Assembly (NCBI RefSeq): GCF_001544535.1
Contig: NZ_FCON02000048.1
Span: 1-54,203, forward strand
Direction: 5' to 3'
Length of the DNA: 54,203 nt
Source: Caballeronia choica
GTDB lineage: Bacteria > Pseudomonadota > Gammaproteobacteria > Burkholderiales > Burkholderiaceae
Positions within the stretch are counted from its first letter, which is position 1. Each line of letters opens with the position of its first letter. Made by a program: the position numbers and the translations under genes. The notes beneath the pieces were generated by a model, which was given only the letters and a program-made list of their open reading frames with translations, did no database searches and had not been told where the DNA came from. Below, in pieces: positions 35,265 to 44,983 of the stretch.

Positions 35265-36347
35265 TTAAACCGGTGCTTCGGGCAGGAACAGCGAACGCTC
35301 GTTGAAAAGCGGCGACGTGAACGGCTTGTCCTCGCCGCGATCGTATTCGCCGTGATATCGCCCGATGCGCGCCACTTCGTTCCTCGATCCGAGAATCACC
35401 GGCACACGCTCATGCAGCGCGCGCGGCTTCACATCGAGAATGCGTTCGCGTCCGGTGATCGAAAGCCCTCCCGCCTGTTCGACGAGAAAGCTCATCGGGC
35501 TCGCTTCGTAGAGAAGCCTTAGACGTCCCTGCATCGCGGGCGTCTTGAAGTCGCGCGGATACATGAACACGCCGCCGCGCATCAGGATGCGATGTACTTC
35601 CGCCACCATCGACGCAATCCAGCGCATGTTGAAGTCGCGCTCGCGGCAACCGCTGCGGCCGTCCTTGCATTCCTGCACATAGCGGCGCACGGGCGGTTCC
35701 CAGAAGCGCTCGTTCGAGGCGTTGATCGCGAACTCGCAAGAGTCTTCGGGGATGCGGATATCGGAATGCGTAAGCACGAAGTTGCCGACGTCGCGTTCAA
35801 GCGTGAAGCCATGCGTGCCGTTGCCGACCGAAAGTACGAGCATCGTCGATGGCCCGTAGATCGCGTAGCCCGCCGCCACCTGTTCGTGACCGGGACGCAG
35901 GAATGCCGCGTCGCCGGACTTGCCGTTCGCGCGCAGCACGGAGAAGATCGAACCGACCACGCCATTGATATCGATGTTCGACGAGCCATCGAGCGGATCG
36001 AACGCGAGCAGATATTCGCCGCGCGGGTAGGCGTCGGGAATCGCATAGACGCCTTCCATTTCCTCCGACACCATTCCCGCGAGCAGGCCGTCCCACTCGC
36101 AGTGCTGCAGGAAGATGTCGTTGGTCGCGAGGTCGAGCTTCTTCTGCTCCTCGCCGTGCGTGTTGATCGTCTCAGCCGATCCATGATTGCCGCCGAGCGC
36201 GCCTTTCGTGAGCGTCGCGGAAATCGTCTTGATCGATGCGGCCACGTCGATCAGAAGCGCCGACAAGCCGCTCGCCGATTCTGGCCCGGGCTTGCGGTCG
36301 AGTGTGTCGATGAGGAACTTCGAAAGGGTCGTTCGTCCGTCCTGCAT
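35265..36347 (-). CDS. cbbF: Class I fructose-1,6-bisphosphatase
   Basis: A 360-residue phosphatase with the metal-binding motif [11 protein letters not shown], the VSEEMEG site, and GVFMYPRD and [17 protein letters not shown] near the end. It dephosphorylates fructose and probably sedoheptulose bisphosphates in the Calvin cycle. Located between cbbX and cbbP with short gaps; the ATG follows CAGGAGAGTGCC. Confidence 0.95.
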   Translation of the reverse strand: MQDGRTTLSKFLIDTLDRKPGPESASGLSALLIDVAASIKTISATLTKGALGGNHGSAETINTHGEEQKKLDLATNDIFLQHCEWDGLLAGMVSEEMEGVYAIPDAYPRGEYLLAFDPLDGSSNIDINGVVGSIFSVLRANGKSGDAAFLRPGHEQVAAGYAIYGPSTMLVLSVGNGTHGFTLERDVGNFVLTHSDIRIPEDSCEFAINASNERFWEPPVRRYVQECKDGRSGCRERDFNMRWIASMVAEVHRILMRGGVFMYPRDFKTPAMQGRLRLLYEASPMSFLVEQAGGLSITGRERILDVKPRALHERVPVILGSRNEVARIGRYHGEYDRGEDKPFTSPLFNERSLFLPEAPV

Positions 36348-36377
36348 GGCACTCTCCTGAAGGGTCTATCGAAGGGT

Positions 36378-37340
36378 CTATCGAAGGGGATCGGGCGGCG
36401 GTGCATCGAAGACACGGCTCGCGCGGATATCGCTCGCGGCGATGAGCGTCAGCGCCGCGCTATCCGTTGGCTTGCCACCTTGCAGCGCGTCGGCGAAGAG
36501 GCGGTTCGCCTGCCGGAGCCGCGCGCGGTCGAGCGCATTGCGCACCGAGCGCGCATTCGCGAAGTTCGGCTGCGCGATGCGACGCGCGAGATAGTCTTCG
36601 AACGCGTGTCGCGAGTCCTCGTCGAGCCGGTAGTGCATCGTGGCGAGCATGCGTTCCGCGATTTGCAGCAACTCCAGCGCGTCGTAATCGGGGAACGTGA
36701 TGTGATGCGCGATGCGTGAACGAAAGCCCGGATTGCTCTTGAAGAATGTCTCCATGCGCGATTCGTAGCCGGCGAGGATCACGACGAGATCACCGCGCTG
36801 GTTCTCCATCGTCTGCAAGAGAATCTCGATCGCTTCCTGTCCGTAGTCGCGTTCGTTCTCCGGGCGATAGAGGTAATACGCTTCGTCGATGAAGAGCACG
36901 CCGCCCATCGCGCGTTTCAGCACATCGCGGGTCTTTGGCGCGGTGTGGCCGATGTACTGACCGACGAGATCGTCGCGCGTCACCGACACCAGATGATTGC
37001 GCCGGATATAGCCGAGCCGGTGCAGCACTTCGGCCATGCGCAGCGCGACGGTCGTCTTGCCGGTGCCGGGGTTGCCTGAGAAGCACATGTGGAGTGTCGG
37101 CGCGCCGCTCGCGATGCCGAGCGTTTCGCGCGCGCGCTCCACGAGCAGTTGCGCCGCGATTTCGCGGATGCGCGTTTTCACCGGCACGAGGCCGACGAGA
37201 TCGCGGTCGAGTTCCGCGAGGACATCGCCGATGCCCGAGTCGTGAAAGAGCGCGACGAGATCGACTTGCGGCGCCTCGGTGGCCTCGGTGGCCTCGGTTG
37301 TCTCGGGGGCTGGCATGTCGACGGTGGCTTCGGCGGACAT
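36378..37340 (-). CDS. cbbX: CbbX, red-type RuBisCO activase
   Basis: A 320-residue AAA+ protein that remodels inhibited red-type (form IC/ID) RuBisCO. Walker A is GNPGTGKT (89-96); Walker B is [27 protein letters not shown]; the second-region arginine segment is [17 protein letters not shown]. The N-terminus has a short TEATEATEA repeat. Its presence after cbbS agrees with the long red-type small subunit. Confidence 0.95.
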   Translation of the reverse strand: MSAEATVDMPAPETTEATEATEAPQVDLVALFHDSGIGDVLAELDRDLVGLVPVKTRIREIAAQLLVERARETLGIASGAPTLHMCFSGNPGTGKTTVALRMAEVLHRLGYIRRNHLVSVTRDDLVGQYIGHTAPKTRDVLKRAMGGVLFIDEAYYLYRPENERDYGQEAIEILLQTMENQRGDLVVILAGYESRMETFFKSNPGFRSRIAHHITFPDYDALELLQIAERMLATMHYRLDEDSRHAFEDYLARRIAQPNFANARSVRNALDRARLRQANRLFADALQGGKPTDSAALTLIAASDIRASRVFDAPPPDPLR

Positions 37341-37343
37341 GGT

Positions 37344-37769
37344 TCATCGCTCCACGTAGCGTTCGCCTGCGGGGCGGTCGCTTGCGTAGCTTTTCATCGC
37401 GTAGCGTTGCACGCGGCCGGGTCCGTCCTGGCGTTCGAGGCGGAAGCCGGGCTCCGCGTCGGGGCGGTTGACGATGAACGAGAGCCGCATCGTTTCGAAG
37501 GTGCGCACTGAATCGAAGGCGTTGACCTTGATGTAGTGCTGCGGATACGTCGTGCGGCAGGCGTTGATTTCGTGCAGCACTCCGGCGGCGTCGTGGAGGT
37601 CGAACATCGGCAGGCCCCACATTTCCCAGTACGTGTTGCGCGGATGCGGGTCATCGGTGAATTCGACGGAGCAGGCCCAGCCTTGGCTCAGGGCATAGTC
37701 GATTTGCCTGGAGATTTCTTCGTCGGTCAGTTCCGGGAGGAAGGAGAAAGTGCCTTGGGTTATCTTCAT
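37344..37769 (-). CDS. cbbS: RuBisCO small subunit, red type
   Basis: A 141-residue small subunit. It begins [19 protein letters not shown], as red-type form IC small subunits do, and has the long C-terminal extension (after about residue 115) typical of that type, which forms a beta barrel in the holoenzyme. Separated from cbbL by repeat copy C, and only three bases from cbbX. Confidence 0.95.
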   Translation of the reverse strand: MKITQGTFSFLPELTDEEISRQIDYALSQGWACSVEFTDDPHPRNTYWEMWGLPMFDLHDAAGVLHEINACRTTYPQHYIKVNAFDSVRTFETMRLSFIVNRPDAEPGFRLERQDGPGRVQRYAMKSYASDRPAGERYVER

Positions 37770-37794
37770 GGTTTTATCGGTCCGATAGGGGTTT

Positions 37795-38553
37795 GGTTGG
37801 TTTTACACCGTTTGATGCGCTTGGGCTTCTATGGAACTTGTTTTGCTTTTGGTCTATTTGCTCTGCCCCTGTCCGGGGCGGGACTCACTTTCTTTGCTGC
37901 TGCAAAGAAAGTAAGCAAAGAAAGCAGCTTCACACCGCCAATGCTTGCCATGCGCCTCCAGACCGCTCCCTCGGAGTGGTCCAACCGGGGGAGTGTCCTT
38001 AGCGGGGTTTCATCGTTGTTGGCATGTAGAAAAGGCGCGCGCGTCGCACCGCTATACGAAAGTGGACCAGCAGTCATACATCCGGCCTCGCGCTTCGCGC
38101 TCGCCCGTCAGGCAAAACCGAAACCCGAGCCCCATCGCTATATCACCGTCCTACGTTCGTGCTTGCTGCATGCTTCAATTCACCGCTCAACGACCTGTCG
38201 TCGGGCACGCAGTGCCAGGACGGATGAATGACTGCTGTTCCACTCCCTGTTGCGGTGCGACGTGCGCGCCTCTTCTACATGCCAACAACGGGGAAACCCC
38301 GCTAACGACACTCCCCCGGTTGAACCACTCCGTTTCAAGCGCGAGTGAACACCGGTTAGGGCTGGCGTTTGAAAGCTGCTTTCTTTGCTTACTTTCTTTG
38401 CAGCAGCAAAGAAAGTGAGTCCCGCCCCGGACAGGGGCAGAGCAAATAAACCACGAAGAAAACAAGTTCCATGGAAGCCTAAGCGCATCAAACGGTGTAA
38501 ACATCAACCTCAACCTCAACCTCAACCCCAACCCCAACCCCAAGCGCCAGCGA
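37795..38553. repeat. Dispersed palindromic repeat, copy C, between cbbL and cbbS
   Basis: A full copy of about 760 bases with two arms, two hairpins of the ACTTTCTTTGC type and the right terminus CCCCAAGCGCCAGCGA at 38538-38553, three bases beyond the cbbL stop. The hexamer tract next to it mixes CAACCT and CAACCC units. The left end (near 37795) lacks the clean terminal repeat. It lies within what is otherwise a tight operon. Confidence 0.87.
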
Positions 38554-38556
38554 TCA

Positions 38557-40318
<1,762 letters not shown>

Positions 40319-40334
40319 TGGCATGGGGCTTGCA
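40319..40334 (+). promoter_or_regulatory. Sigma-54 promoter of pqqA
   Basis: TGGCATG-GGGC-TTGCA is a full match to the -24/-12 consensus with GG-N10-GC spacing. Transcription from about 40345 would give a 63-base leader before pqqA at 40408. It is the best-matching sigma-54 promoter in the window. Confidence 0.78.
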
Positions 40335-40407
40335 TCGTGACGCGTGCCCGAGCGTTTCGAAGCTGAAGTGCGAGGGCACGGTTGAACCACCAACGAGGAG
40401 GACGTGT

Positions 40408-40482
40408 ATGCAATGGACAACCCCGAGCTTCACCGATATGCGTTTTGGTTTTGAAATCACGATGTATATCGCCACCCGTTAA
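40408..40482 (+). CDS. pqqA: PqqA, precursor peptide of PQQ
   Basis: A 24-residue peptide, MQWTTPSFTDMRFG followed by FEITMYIATR. It has Glu16 and Tyr20 in the E-x3-Y arrangement (EITMY) whose side chains are cross-linked by PqqE to form PQQ. This matches the family in length and motif, and a GAGGAGG site lies about ten bases upstream. The gene is about 10.7 kb away from pqqBCDE in this window, divergent from cbbL, with its own sigma-54 promoter and a hairpin directly after its stop. Confidence 0.93.
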   Translation: MQWTTPSFTDMRFGFEITMYIATR

Positions 40483-40519
40483 TCCCGCGCTAGCCGCGAT
40501 GAGCGGCTGCCGTGCGGGA
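40483..40519 (+). other. Stem-loop after pqqA
   Basis: Nested pairing TCCCGC...GCGGGA outside and AGCCGC-GATGA-GCGGCT inside begins at the base after the pqqA stop. No T run follows. Such structures after pqqA are thought to let the peptide message be more abundant than the downstream genes; here it would act as a partial terminator or stabiliser. Confidence 0.6.
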
Positions 40520-40582
40520 TCGTTGCATTGGTAGTACAACCTGCCGGCTCAGAGCCTGCCGCTACGACCAGCGTTCCCCGCC

Positions 40583-41155
40583 ATGATTTTCGAAACGATC
40601 GTCACGACCGCGGCGCGCGATGGCCGGCCCCACATCGCACCGATGGGCGTGCGCTTCGAGGACGACCTCGCGATCCTCGCGCCCTTTCGCCCGTCGACGA
40701 CGCTCGACAACATCCTCGCCACCCGCGGCGCCGTGATCAACTTCACGACCGACGTGCGCATCTTCGCGGGCTGCGTGACCGGCACGAAACGCGACTGGCC
40801 CACCGTGCCCACGAGCCGTATCGAAAGCGTGCGGCTCGACGGGTCGCTGGCGCACATGGAATTGCGCCTCGACGAAGTGCGCGACGATGAACAGCGCCCG
40901 GTGCTACGCATGAAATGCGTGCATCGCGAGACGCACGCACCGTTTCCGGGCTTCAATCGGGCGCAGTCCGCAGTGGTGGAAGGCGCGATCCTCGTGAGCC
41001 GGCTCTTCATGCTGCCGCCTGAAAAGGTGGACAACGAGATCGCCTATCTCCAGATCGCCATCGACAAGACCGCCGGTGATGCCGAGCGCACCGCGTGGAA
41101 CTGGATCAAGGAAGCCATCGCGCGGCATCGCAGCGACCCTGTCAAACCGCAGTAA
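40583..41155 (+). CDS. DUF447 family protein
   Basis: A 190-residue protein resembling the DUF447 family found in methanogens and H4MPT-using methylotrophs. Its fold is probably an FMN-binding split barrel (MIFETIVTTAARDGRPHIAPMGVRFEDD, then VINFTTDVRIFAGCVTG). It lies ahead of mfnB with 12 bases between, in the pqqA direction, so a role in methanofuran or H4MPT synthesis is likely but not specified. No clear ribosome site precedes the ATG, so the start is uncertain. Confidence 0.75.
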   Translation: MIFETIVTTAARDGRPHIAPMGVRFEDDLAILAPFRPSTTLDNILATRGAVINFTTDVRIFAGCVTGTKRDWPTVPTSRIESVRLDGSLAHMELRLDEVRDDEQRPVLRMKCVHRETHAPFPGFNRAQSAVVEGAILVSRLFMLPPEKVDNEIAYLQIAIDKTAGDAERTAWNWIKEAIARHRSDPVKPQ

Positions 41156-41167
41156 CCGGAGACACCC

Positions 41168-41872
41168 ATGACCGCCTTGCTCGCGAGCGTCCGCTCGTCC
41201 GCCGAAGCCCTCGACGCCGCGCATGCCGGCGCCGAACTGATCGACCTGAAGGAGCCGGGCGCGGGCGCGCTGGGCGGCGTGGCCGTCGATGAAATCGCGC
41301 GCATCGTGCGGGCGCTGCGTGCGCAATATCCGGTGAAGCCGATCAGCGCGACGATCGGCGACCTGCCGACCGACGCCTTCGACGAGATTGCCGCGCGCGT
41401 GATCGAAGTGAACGCGGCGGGCGTCGATTACGTGAAGGTCGGCGTGACGCCGGGGCCGGACGCTGCGCGCTGCCTCGCGTTGCTCGCGAGTTTGCCGGCG
41501 TCCGTGGTGCCGGTGCTGTTGTCGGATGACGGCGCGGATGCGGAACTCGCGGCGCTCGCGGGGACACTCGGCTTTGCCGGCATTGTCTTCGATACGGCCA
41601 GCAAAAATGGCCGCACGCTCTTCGATTGCGTCGACGCGGGGACGCTTGCGCGCTGTCTCGCGGCGGCGGGCGCGCGGGGCGCGATGACGTGCGTGGCGGG
41701 TTCGCTCGGCTGGGGGCAGTTAGAGCAAATCCGCGCGCTGGAGCCGGATATCGCGGGATTTCGCACGGCGCTTTGCGATGAAGCGGAAGGACGCGGCGGG
41801 CGGCTGGACCCCAAGCGTGTCGCACAGTGGGCGGATGCGCTGCACCATGCGCAAAACCGTCAAACGGCGTAA
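41168..41872 (+). CDS. mfnB: (5-formylfuran-3-yl)methyl phosphate synthase
   Basis: A 234-residue TIM-barrel protein of the MfnB (formerly DUF556) family, which makes the furan precursor of methanofuran from two glyceraldehyde 3-phosphates. Signatures: LLASVRSSAEALDAAHAGAELIDLKEPGAGALGG, with the catalytic lysine in DLKEP, and VDYVKVGV. The stop codon lies inside a short remnant of the repeat terminus at 41860-41887, so the last few residues (NRQTA) come from it. It is convergent with mfnE. Confidence 0.88.
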   Translation: MTALLASVRSSAEALDAAHAGAELIDLKEPGAGALGGVAVDEIARIVRALRAQYPVKPISATIGDLPTDAFDEIAARVIEVNAAGVDYVKVGVTPGPDAARCLALLASLPASVVPVLLSDDGADAELAALAGTLGFAGIVFDTASKNGRTLFDCVDAGTLARCLAAAGARGAMTCVAGSLGWGQLEQIRALEPDIAGFRTALCDEAEGRGGRLDPKRVAQWADALHHAQNRQTA

Positions 41873-41887
41873 GCACCCGGCGCCAGC
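41860..41887. repeat. Solo remnant of the repeat terminus
   Basis: TCAAACGGCGTAAGCACC followed by GGCGCCAGC matches the outer end of the large repeats (TCAAACGGCGTAAACACC ... GCGCCAGC) with one mismatch in the first part and the middle deleted. It lies between the convergent mfnB and mfnE genes and supplies the TAA stop of mfnB. Confidence 0.7.
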
Positions 41888-41888
41888 C

Positions 41889-42479
41889 CTAAACCACCGG
41901 CACGTTAAACAACCGATCCCGCACAAGCCCCACATCATCCTTATTAAACAACTCGACCACGTAGTTGGCATCCTTCACATAACCCGCGAAGCGCGCATCC
42001 ACCACGCCATTCGCGGCAAGCGTTTCGAGCGAAGCGCAAGTATCGACGGCACACGACTTCACGACCATCAGCCGCTCGGCGTTGAGCGTCGTCGAGAGCA
42101 TCGCGGCCAGGCTGTCCGACGTGGTGTCCCAATTGGTCGTGGAATCCGGCGTGACGCGCATCAAACCCGTCGGCACCCACACCGCGACGCGCCCGTCGCG
42201 CAGCGCTTTCCGGATGTTCTCCTCGCTCGATGCGAGGACGAGTTCGGGCAGCACGCCCTGCATCAGGATCGCGTACTGCGCCATCGCGAGCAGACACATG
42301 TTGTGCGCGGCGAGATCGTCGAAGCCCCATTCGAGCTGATACTGGCGAACCGTGTCCGCGAATTCGGCACCGCCCGGCACGATCACCACGCGCCCGCCGC
42401 CCACTTCCCAAAGCTGCGTGAGCCACTCTCGCAGCGCCGGGTCGTGACTGAGGCTTCCCCCGATTTTCACCACCCACAT
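41889..42479 (-). CDS. mfnE: Amino acid kinase family protein, MfnE-like
   Basis: A 196-residue protein of the amino acid kinase fold: MWVVKIGGSLSHDPALREWL at the start, VVIVPGGAEFADTVRQ for the nucleotide site, and WDTTSDSLAAMLSTTLNAERLMVVKSC for the second phosphate site. Homologue of MfnE, which phosphorylates aminomethylfuran phosphate to the diphosphate in methanofuran synthesis. Last of the mfnD-mfnF-mfnE set on the minus strand. Confidence 0.82.
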   Translation of the reverse strand: MWVVKIGGSLSHDPALREWLTQLWEVGGGRVVIVPGGAEFADTVRQYQLEWGFDDLAAHNMCLLAMAQYAILMQGVLPELVLASSEENIRKALRDGRVAVWVPTGLMRVTPDSTTNWDTTSDSLAAMLSTTLNAERLMVVKSCAVDTCASLETLAANGVVDARFAGYVKDANYVVELFNKDDVGLVRDRLFNVPVV

Positions 42480-42529
42480 GACGTGTTTCCTCGCTTGGTC
42501 GTGAATGCTTCAATGCTGCCTTCGTCCGC

Positions 42530-43675
42530 TCATGCGGCCAGTGTCTGCCCTTCGCCACCCGCGCGCGGCAGCAGTTCGATCGAGGTCGCCGACGCCGCCA
42601 GCAACGCCACGGCCACGCTCGGCGCGCACGTCGCGATCCACTCAGCGACCTCGGCATCCCCTCGCGCGTCCGCCGCACCGGCACAGGCGCCGGCAAGCAT
42701 CGCGAAGTCGACATAGCTGCGCGCTTCCTGCCTGGCAAGCGCCGCCGCCAAGAACCGCCCGCACCCCGCGCCGACGATCGGTGCAGCCGCAAGCGCCGGA
42801 TGCGCCGCGCACACGCGCGCCAGGCTCGCCTCGATCGCCCGCAACTGCTCGCGCCGCCACTCGTCGGCGAAACGGCGCCATTCCGCATCGCTCGCCTCGG
42901 TGGCGTCGCGGCCGATCATGCGCGCCAGACGCGCACGGCTTGCCGGCTTCGTCTTCGGGCCGTTGTCGGCGCTCGGATGTTGGTCGTGCGGCGCCCAAAG
43001 CTCGTCCGTCAGACGATAGACGTCCGCGCTCGTCGCGAACCATTCGTTCATCACGCTCGTCGTCTCGCCGCGAAACGCGATGCGATGCGCGACGCCGCAC
43101 AACGGCGTGCGCACCACGCCCTGATACACGAGTTCACCGCTCACGAGCCGGTCGGCGTCGTTCGATCCGCGCGCCGCGATCCGGCCTTCGACGATCGGAA
43201 TGATGTCGGTGGTGGTGCTGCCGATGTCGACGAACAGCGCATTGGCGATGCGCGTCGCGACCCACTGCGCGCTCGCGTGCCAGTTCGCCGACGCTACCTT
43301 GCGCCAGCCGTCGGCGCAGGCGGAGCGGGCGAGCCAGCCCGCCGCGCCCGCATAGAACAGCGTGCGCGGCCCGAGTCGCTGCGCCAGCGCGCTCGCGAGC
43401 ACGCGCACGCCTTCGGCACGATCGGCGAACAGGTCGACCATCTCGCCCGTCATCGTGACGGCATGGCGGGCGGCGCCGTCGCGCGCGGCGGGCCAGCGCT
43501 CGAACACGGCGTCGATCGCGCGCTCCAGATGCGTGAGCCCCTGCCACAGCGGACACGCCCATTGCGCGACATCGGCAAGCACGCCCGAGCGGCTCACCAT
43601 CGACACTTTCACATGTGCGCCGCCGACGTCCCAGCCGAAGACCGGCGCTTCGGCCAACGCCTGAGCGGCGTTCAC
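42530..43675 (-). CDS. mfnF: Hydantoinase/oxoprolinase-like protein, MfnF-like
   Basis: A 381-residue ASKHA-fold protein resembling hydantoinase A and MfnF, which couples the furan unit to the glutamyl-tyramine unit. Signature segments: FGWDVGGAHVKVSMV, MTGEMVDLFADRAEGV and ALFVDIGSTTTDIIPIVEGRI. The start is a GTG at 43675 with GGAGGG upstream and a four-base overlap (GTGA) with the preceding gene. Longer frames are shadows of the ATP-grasp gene. Confidence 0.83.
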   Translation of the reverse strand: MNAAQALAEAPVFGWDVGGAHVKVSMVSRSGVLADVAQWACPLWQGLTHLERAIDAVFERWPAARDGAARHAVTMTGEMVDLFADRAEGVRVLASALAQRLGPRTLFYAGAAGWLARSACADGWRKVASANWHASAQWVATRIANALFVDIGSTTTDIIPIVEGRIAARGSNDADRLVSGELVYQGVVRTPLCGVAHRIAFRGETTSVMNEWFATSADVYRLTDELWAPHDQHPSADNGPKTKPASRARLARMIGRDATEASDAEWRRFADEWRREQLRAIEASLARVCAAHPALAAAPIVGAGCGRFLAAALARQEARSYVDFAMLAGACAGAADARGDAEVAEWIATCAPSVAVALLAASATSIELLPRAGGEGQTLAA

Positions 43676-44712
43676 GACAACCCTCCGAACGCGCGAAAGC
43701 GCGGCCGGGTATCGACCTCGAAGCCCGCGACACCATGCACCGCCAGCAGGTCGCGTGCGAGATTGCGCCGAAGGCGCGCGGACTGCCCCGCGAACGCCAC
43801 GGTCAGGCGCGGATTGACTTCGATCACGACGGGCCCGCGCTCGGGATGCCACACGAGATCGATGCCGACGAAGCCGCGCAAACCCGGCAACGCCGTAACG
43901 ACGCGTTGCGCCAGCGCGTCGAGCATGCGTCCCTGCACGCCGCGCCGTTCGATGCGGTCGATGTCGACGCCGGTGAATTCCACGACGCGCTCGTTGTGTC
44001 CCTGAGCCGGCGCTTCGGGCAAGCCGATCCGCTGCCGGTTGATGCTGATGAGTTCGGCGCGGCGCTCGCCGCAGACGAGCGACAAGCTGAGCGGATCGCC
44101 ATCGACCCATTGCTGCAGCACCGGATTGCGGCCCGCCGCCGCACGCGCTTCATATTCGGCGCATGCGTGGCCGAGGTCGTCGTAGACATAGGTGTCGAGG
44201 CCACCGGCGCCGTCGTCGGGCTTGACGACCCATTTGCCGCCCGCAAGCGCTGGCGCCGAGTCCGGTTCGAGCGCGGGCGTCGCGGCGATGCCATGCGCCA
44301 CGAGACACGCGGCCGTCGCGCTCTTGCTCGACGTGACGCGGATCGATTCCTTCGAGCAGCCGAGCCAGCGCGCGGCGCCGACGGCATCGTGAAGACGCAG
44401 CAGCAAGCCGTCGCATTCTGGCGCGATGATCCACGCATGGTCGTGCTCACGCGCGACGCGCGCGACGAAGCGCGTCATCGGCTCGTTCGGCTCCGCCATG
44501 TAATGCGCTTCCGACGCATCGACCGCCTCGAAGCGCGAACTGGCGAACGAGACTTCCACGCCATCTATCTCACGCAGGTCCGCGATGAGCGCATCGCGCA
44601 TCACGCGCCCCTCGACGACCAGCGCGCTCAGGTCCGCGAGACTCGCCGCGCCCGCCAGTTCCGGGTCGATACCGCCGCCAGTGAGATATTCGAATACGAA
44701 GATTTTGGTCAA
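43672..44712 (-). CDS. mfnD: ATP-grasp ligase, MfnD-like (tyramine-glutamate ligase)
   Basis: A protein of about 346 residues with an ATP-grasp fold. TKIFVFEYLTGGG starts the family core; WVVKPDDGAGGLDTYVY is the ATP-binding part and GFVGIDLVWHPERGPVVIEVNPRLT the metal site. MfnD links glutamate to tyramine in methanofuran synthesis. The start is uncertain: a TTG at 44712 gives the family-like N-terminus, a GTG at 44730 is possible, and the ATG at 44781 lies upstream of the start predicted from the promoter at 44764-44780. Overlaps mfnF by four bases. Confidence 0.8.
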   Translation of the reverse strand: MTKIFVFEYLTGGGIDPELAGAASLADLSALVVEGRVMRDALIADLREIDGVEVSFASSRFEAVDASEAHYMAEPNEPMTRFVARVAREHDHAWIIAPECDGLLLRLHDAVGAARWLGCSKESIRVTSSKSATAACLVAHGIAATPALEPDSAPALAGGKWVVKPDDGAGGLDTYVYDDLGHACAEYEARAAAGRNPVLQQWVDGDPLSLSLVCGERRAELISINRQRIGLPEAPAQGHNERVVEFTGVDIDRIERRGVQGRMLDALAQRVVTALPGLRGFVGIDLVWHPERGPVVIEVNPRLTVAFAGQSARLRRNLARDLLAVHGVAGFEVDTRPRFRAFGGLS

Positions 44713-44763
44713 AGCAAAGTCACTCGTCACAGGTGGTGCGGGTTTATCGGTAACCAACCGCTC

Positions 44764-44780
44764 ACACAATATCCGTGCCA
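44764..44780 (-). promoter_or_regulatory. Sigma-54-like promoter of mfnD-mfnF-mfnE
   Basis: On the minus strand TGGCACG-GATA-TTGTG has a perfect -24 box and TTG in the -12 box but GT instead of GC. The predicted start is near 44754, so translation must begin downstream, in agreement with the TTG or GTG starts. It shares the activator sites at 44846-44881 with the divergent fhc operon. Confidence 0.5.
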
Positions 44781-44845
44781 TGTGGTGCGGCGCGTCATAA
44801 GTGTCATGCGTTCGCAAGGCGGTGTTGCAGCGCGTGTCCCTCGGG

Positions 44846-44881
44846 TGACACTGTGTTTCAGAAGGACGCACATACTGTGTT
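44846..44881. promoter_or_regulatory. Two activator sites between mfnD and fhcB
   Basis: TGACACTGTGTT (44846-44857) and CGCACATACTGTGTT (44867-44881) carry the ACTGTGT core. The second matches the xoxF palindrome GACACATACTGTGTC at 12 of 15 positions. Both lie 90-130 bases upstream of the predicted starts on either side, so they could serve both transcription units. Confidence 0.62.
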
Positions 44882-44955
44882 GCGCGCACGGGCCATTCGC
44901 GTCGATCTGGCGCGAACGCGGTGAAGTGCGCCCGTGGGGCAACCAGCATGGAGAC

Positions 44956-44971
44956 CGGCATGGACCTTGCT
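44956..44971 (+). promoter_or_regulatory. Sigma-54 promoter before fhcB
   Basis: CGGCATG-GACC-TTGCT matches the -24/-12 consensus with GG-N10-GC spacing. The predicted start is near 44982, two bases before the only plausible ATG (44984), implying a leaderless message, or else the match is fortuitous and translation starts at 44948 or 44960. Confidence 0.55.
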
Positions 44972-44983
44972 CAAAGGGGCGCC

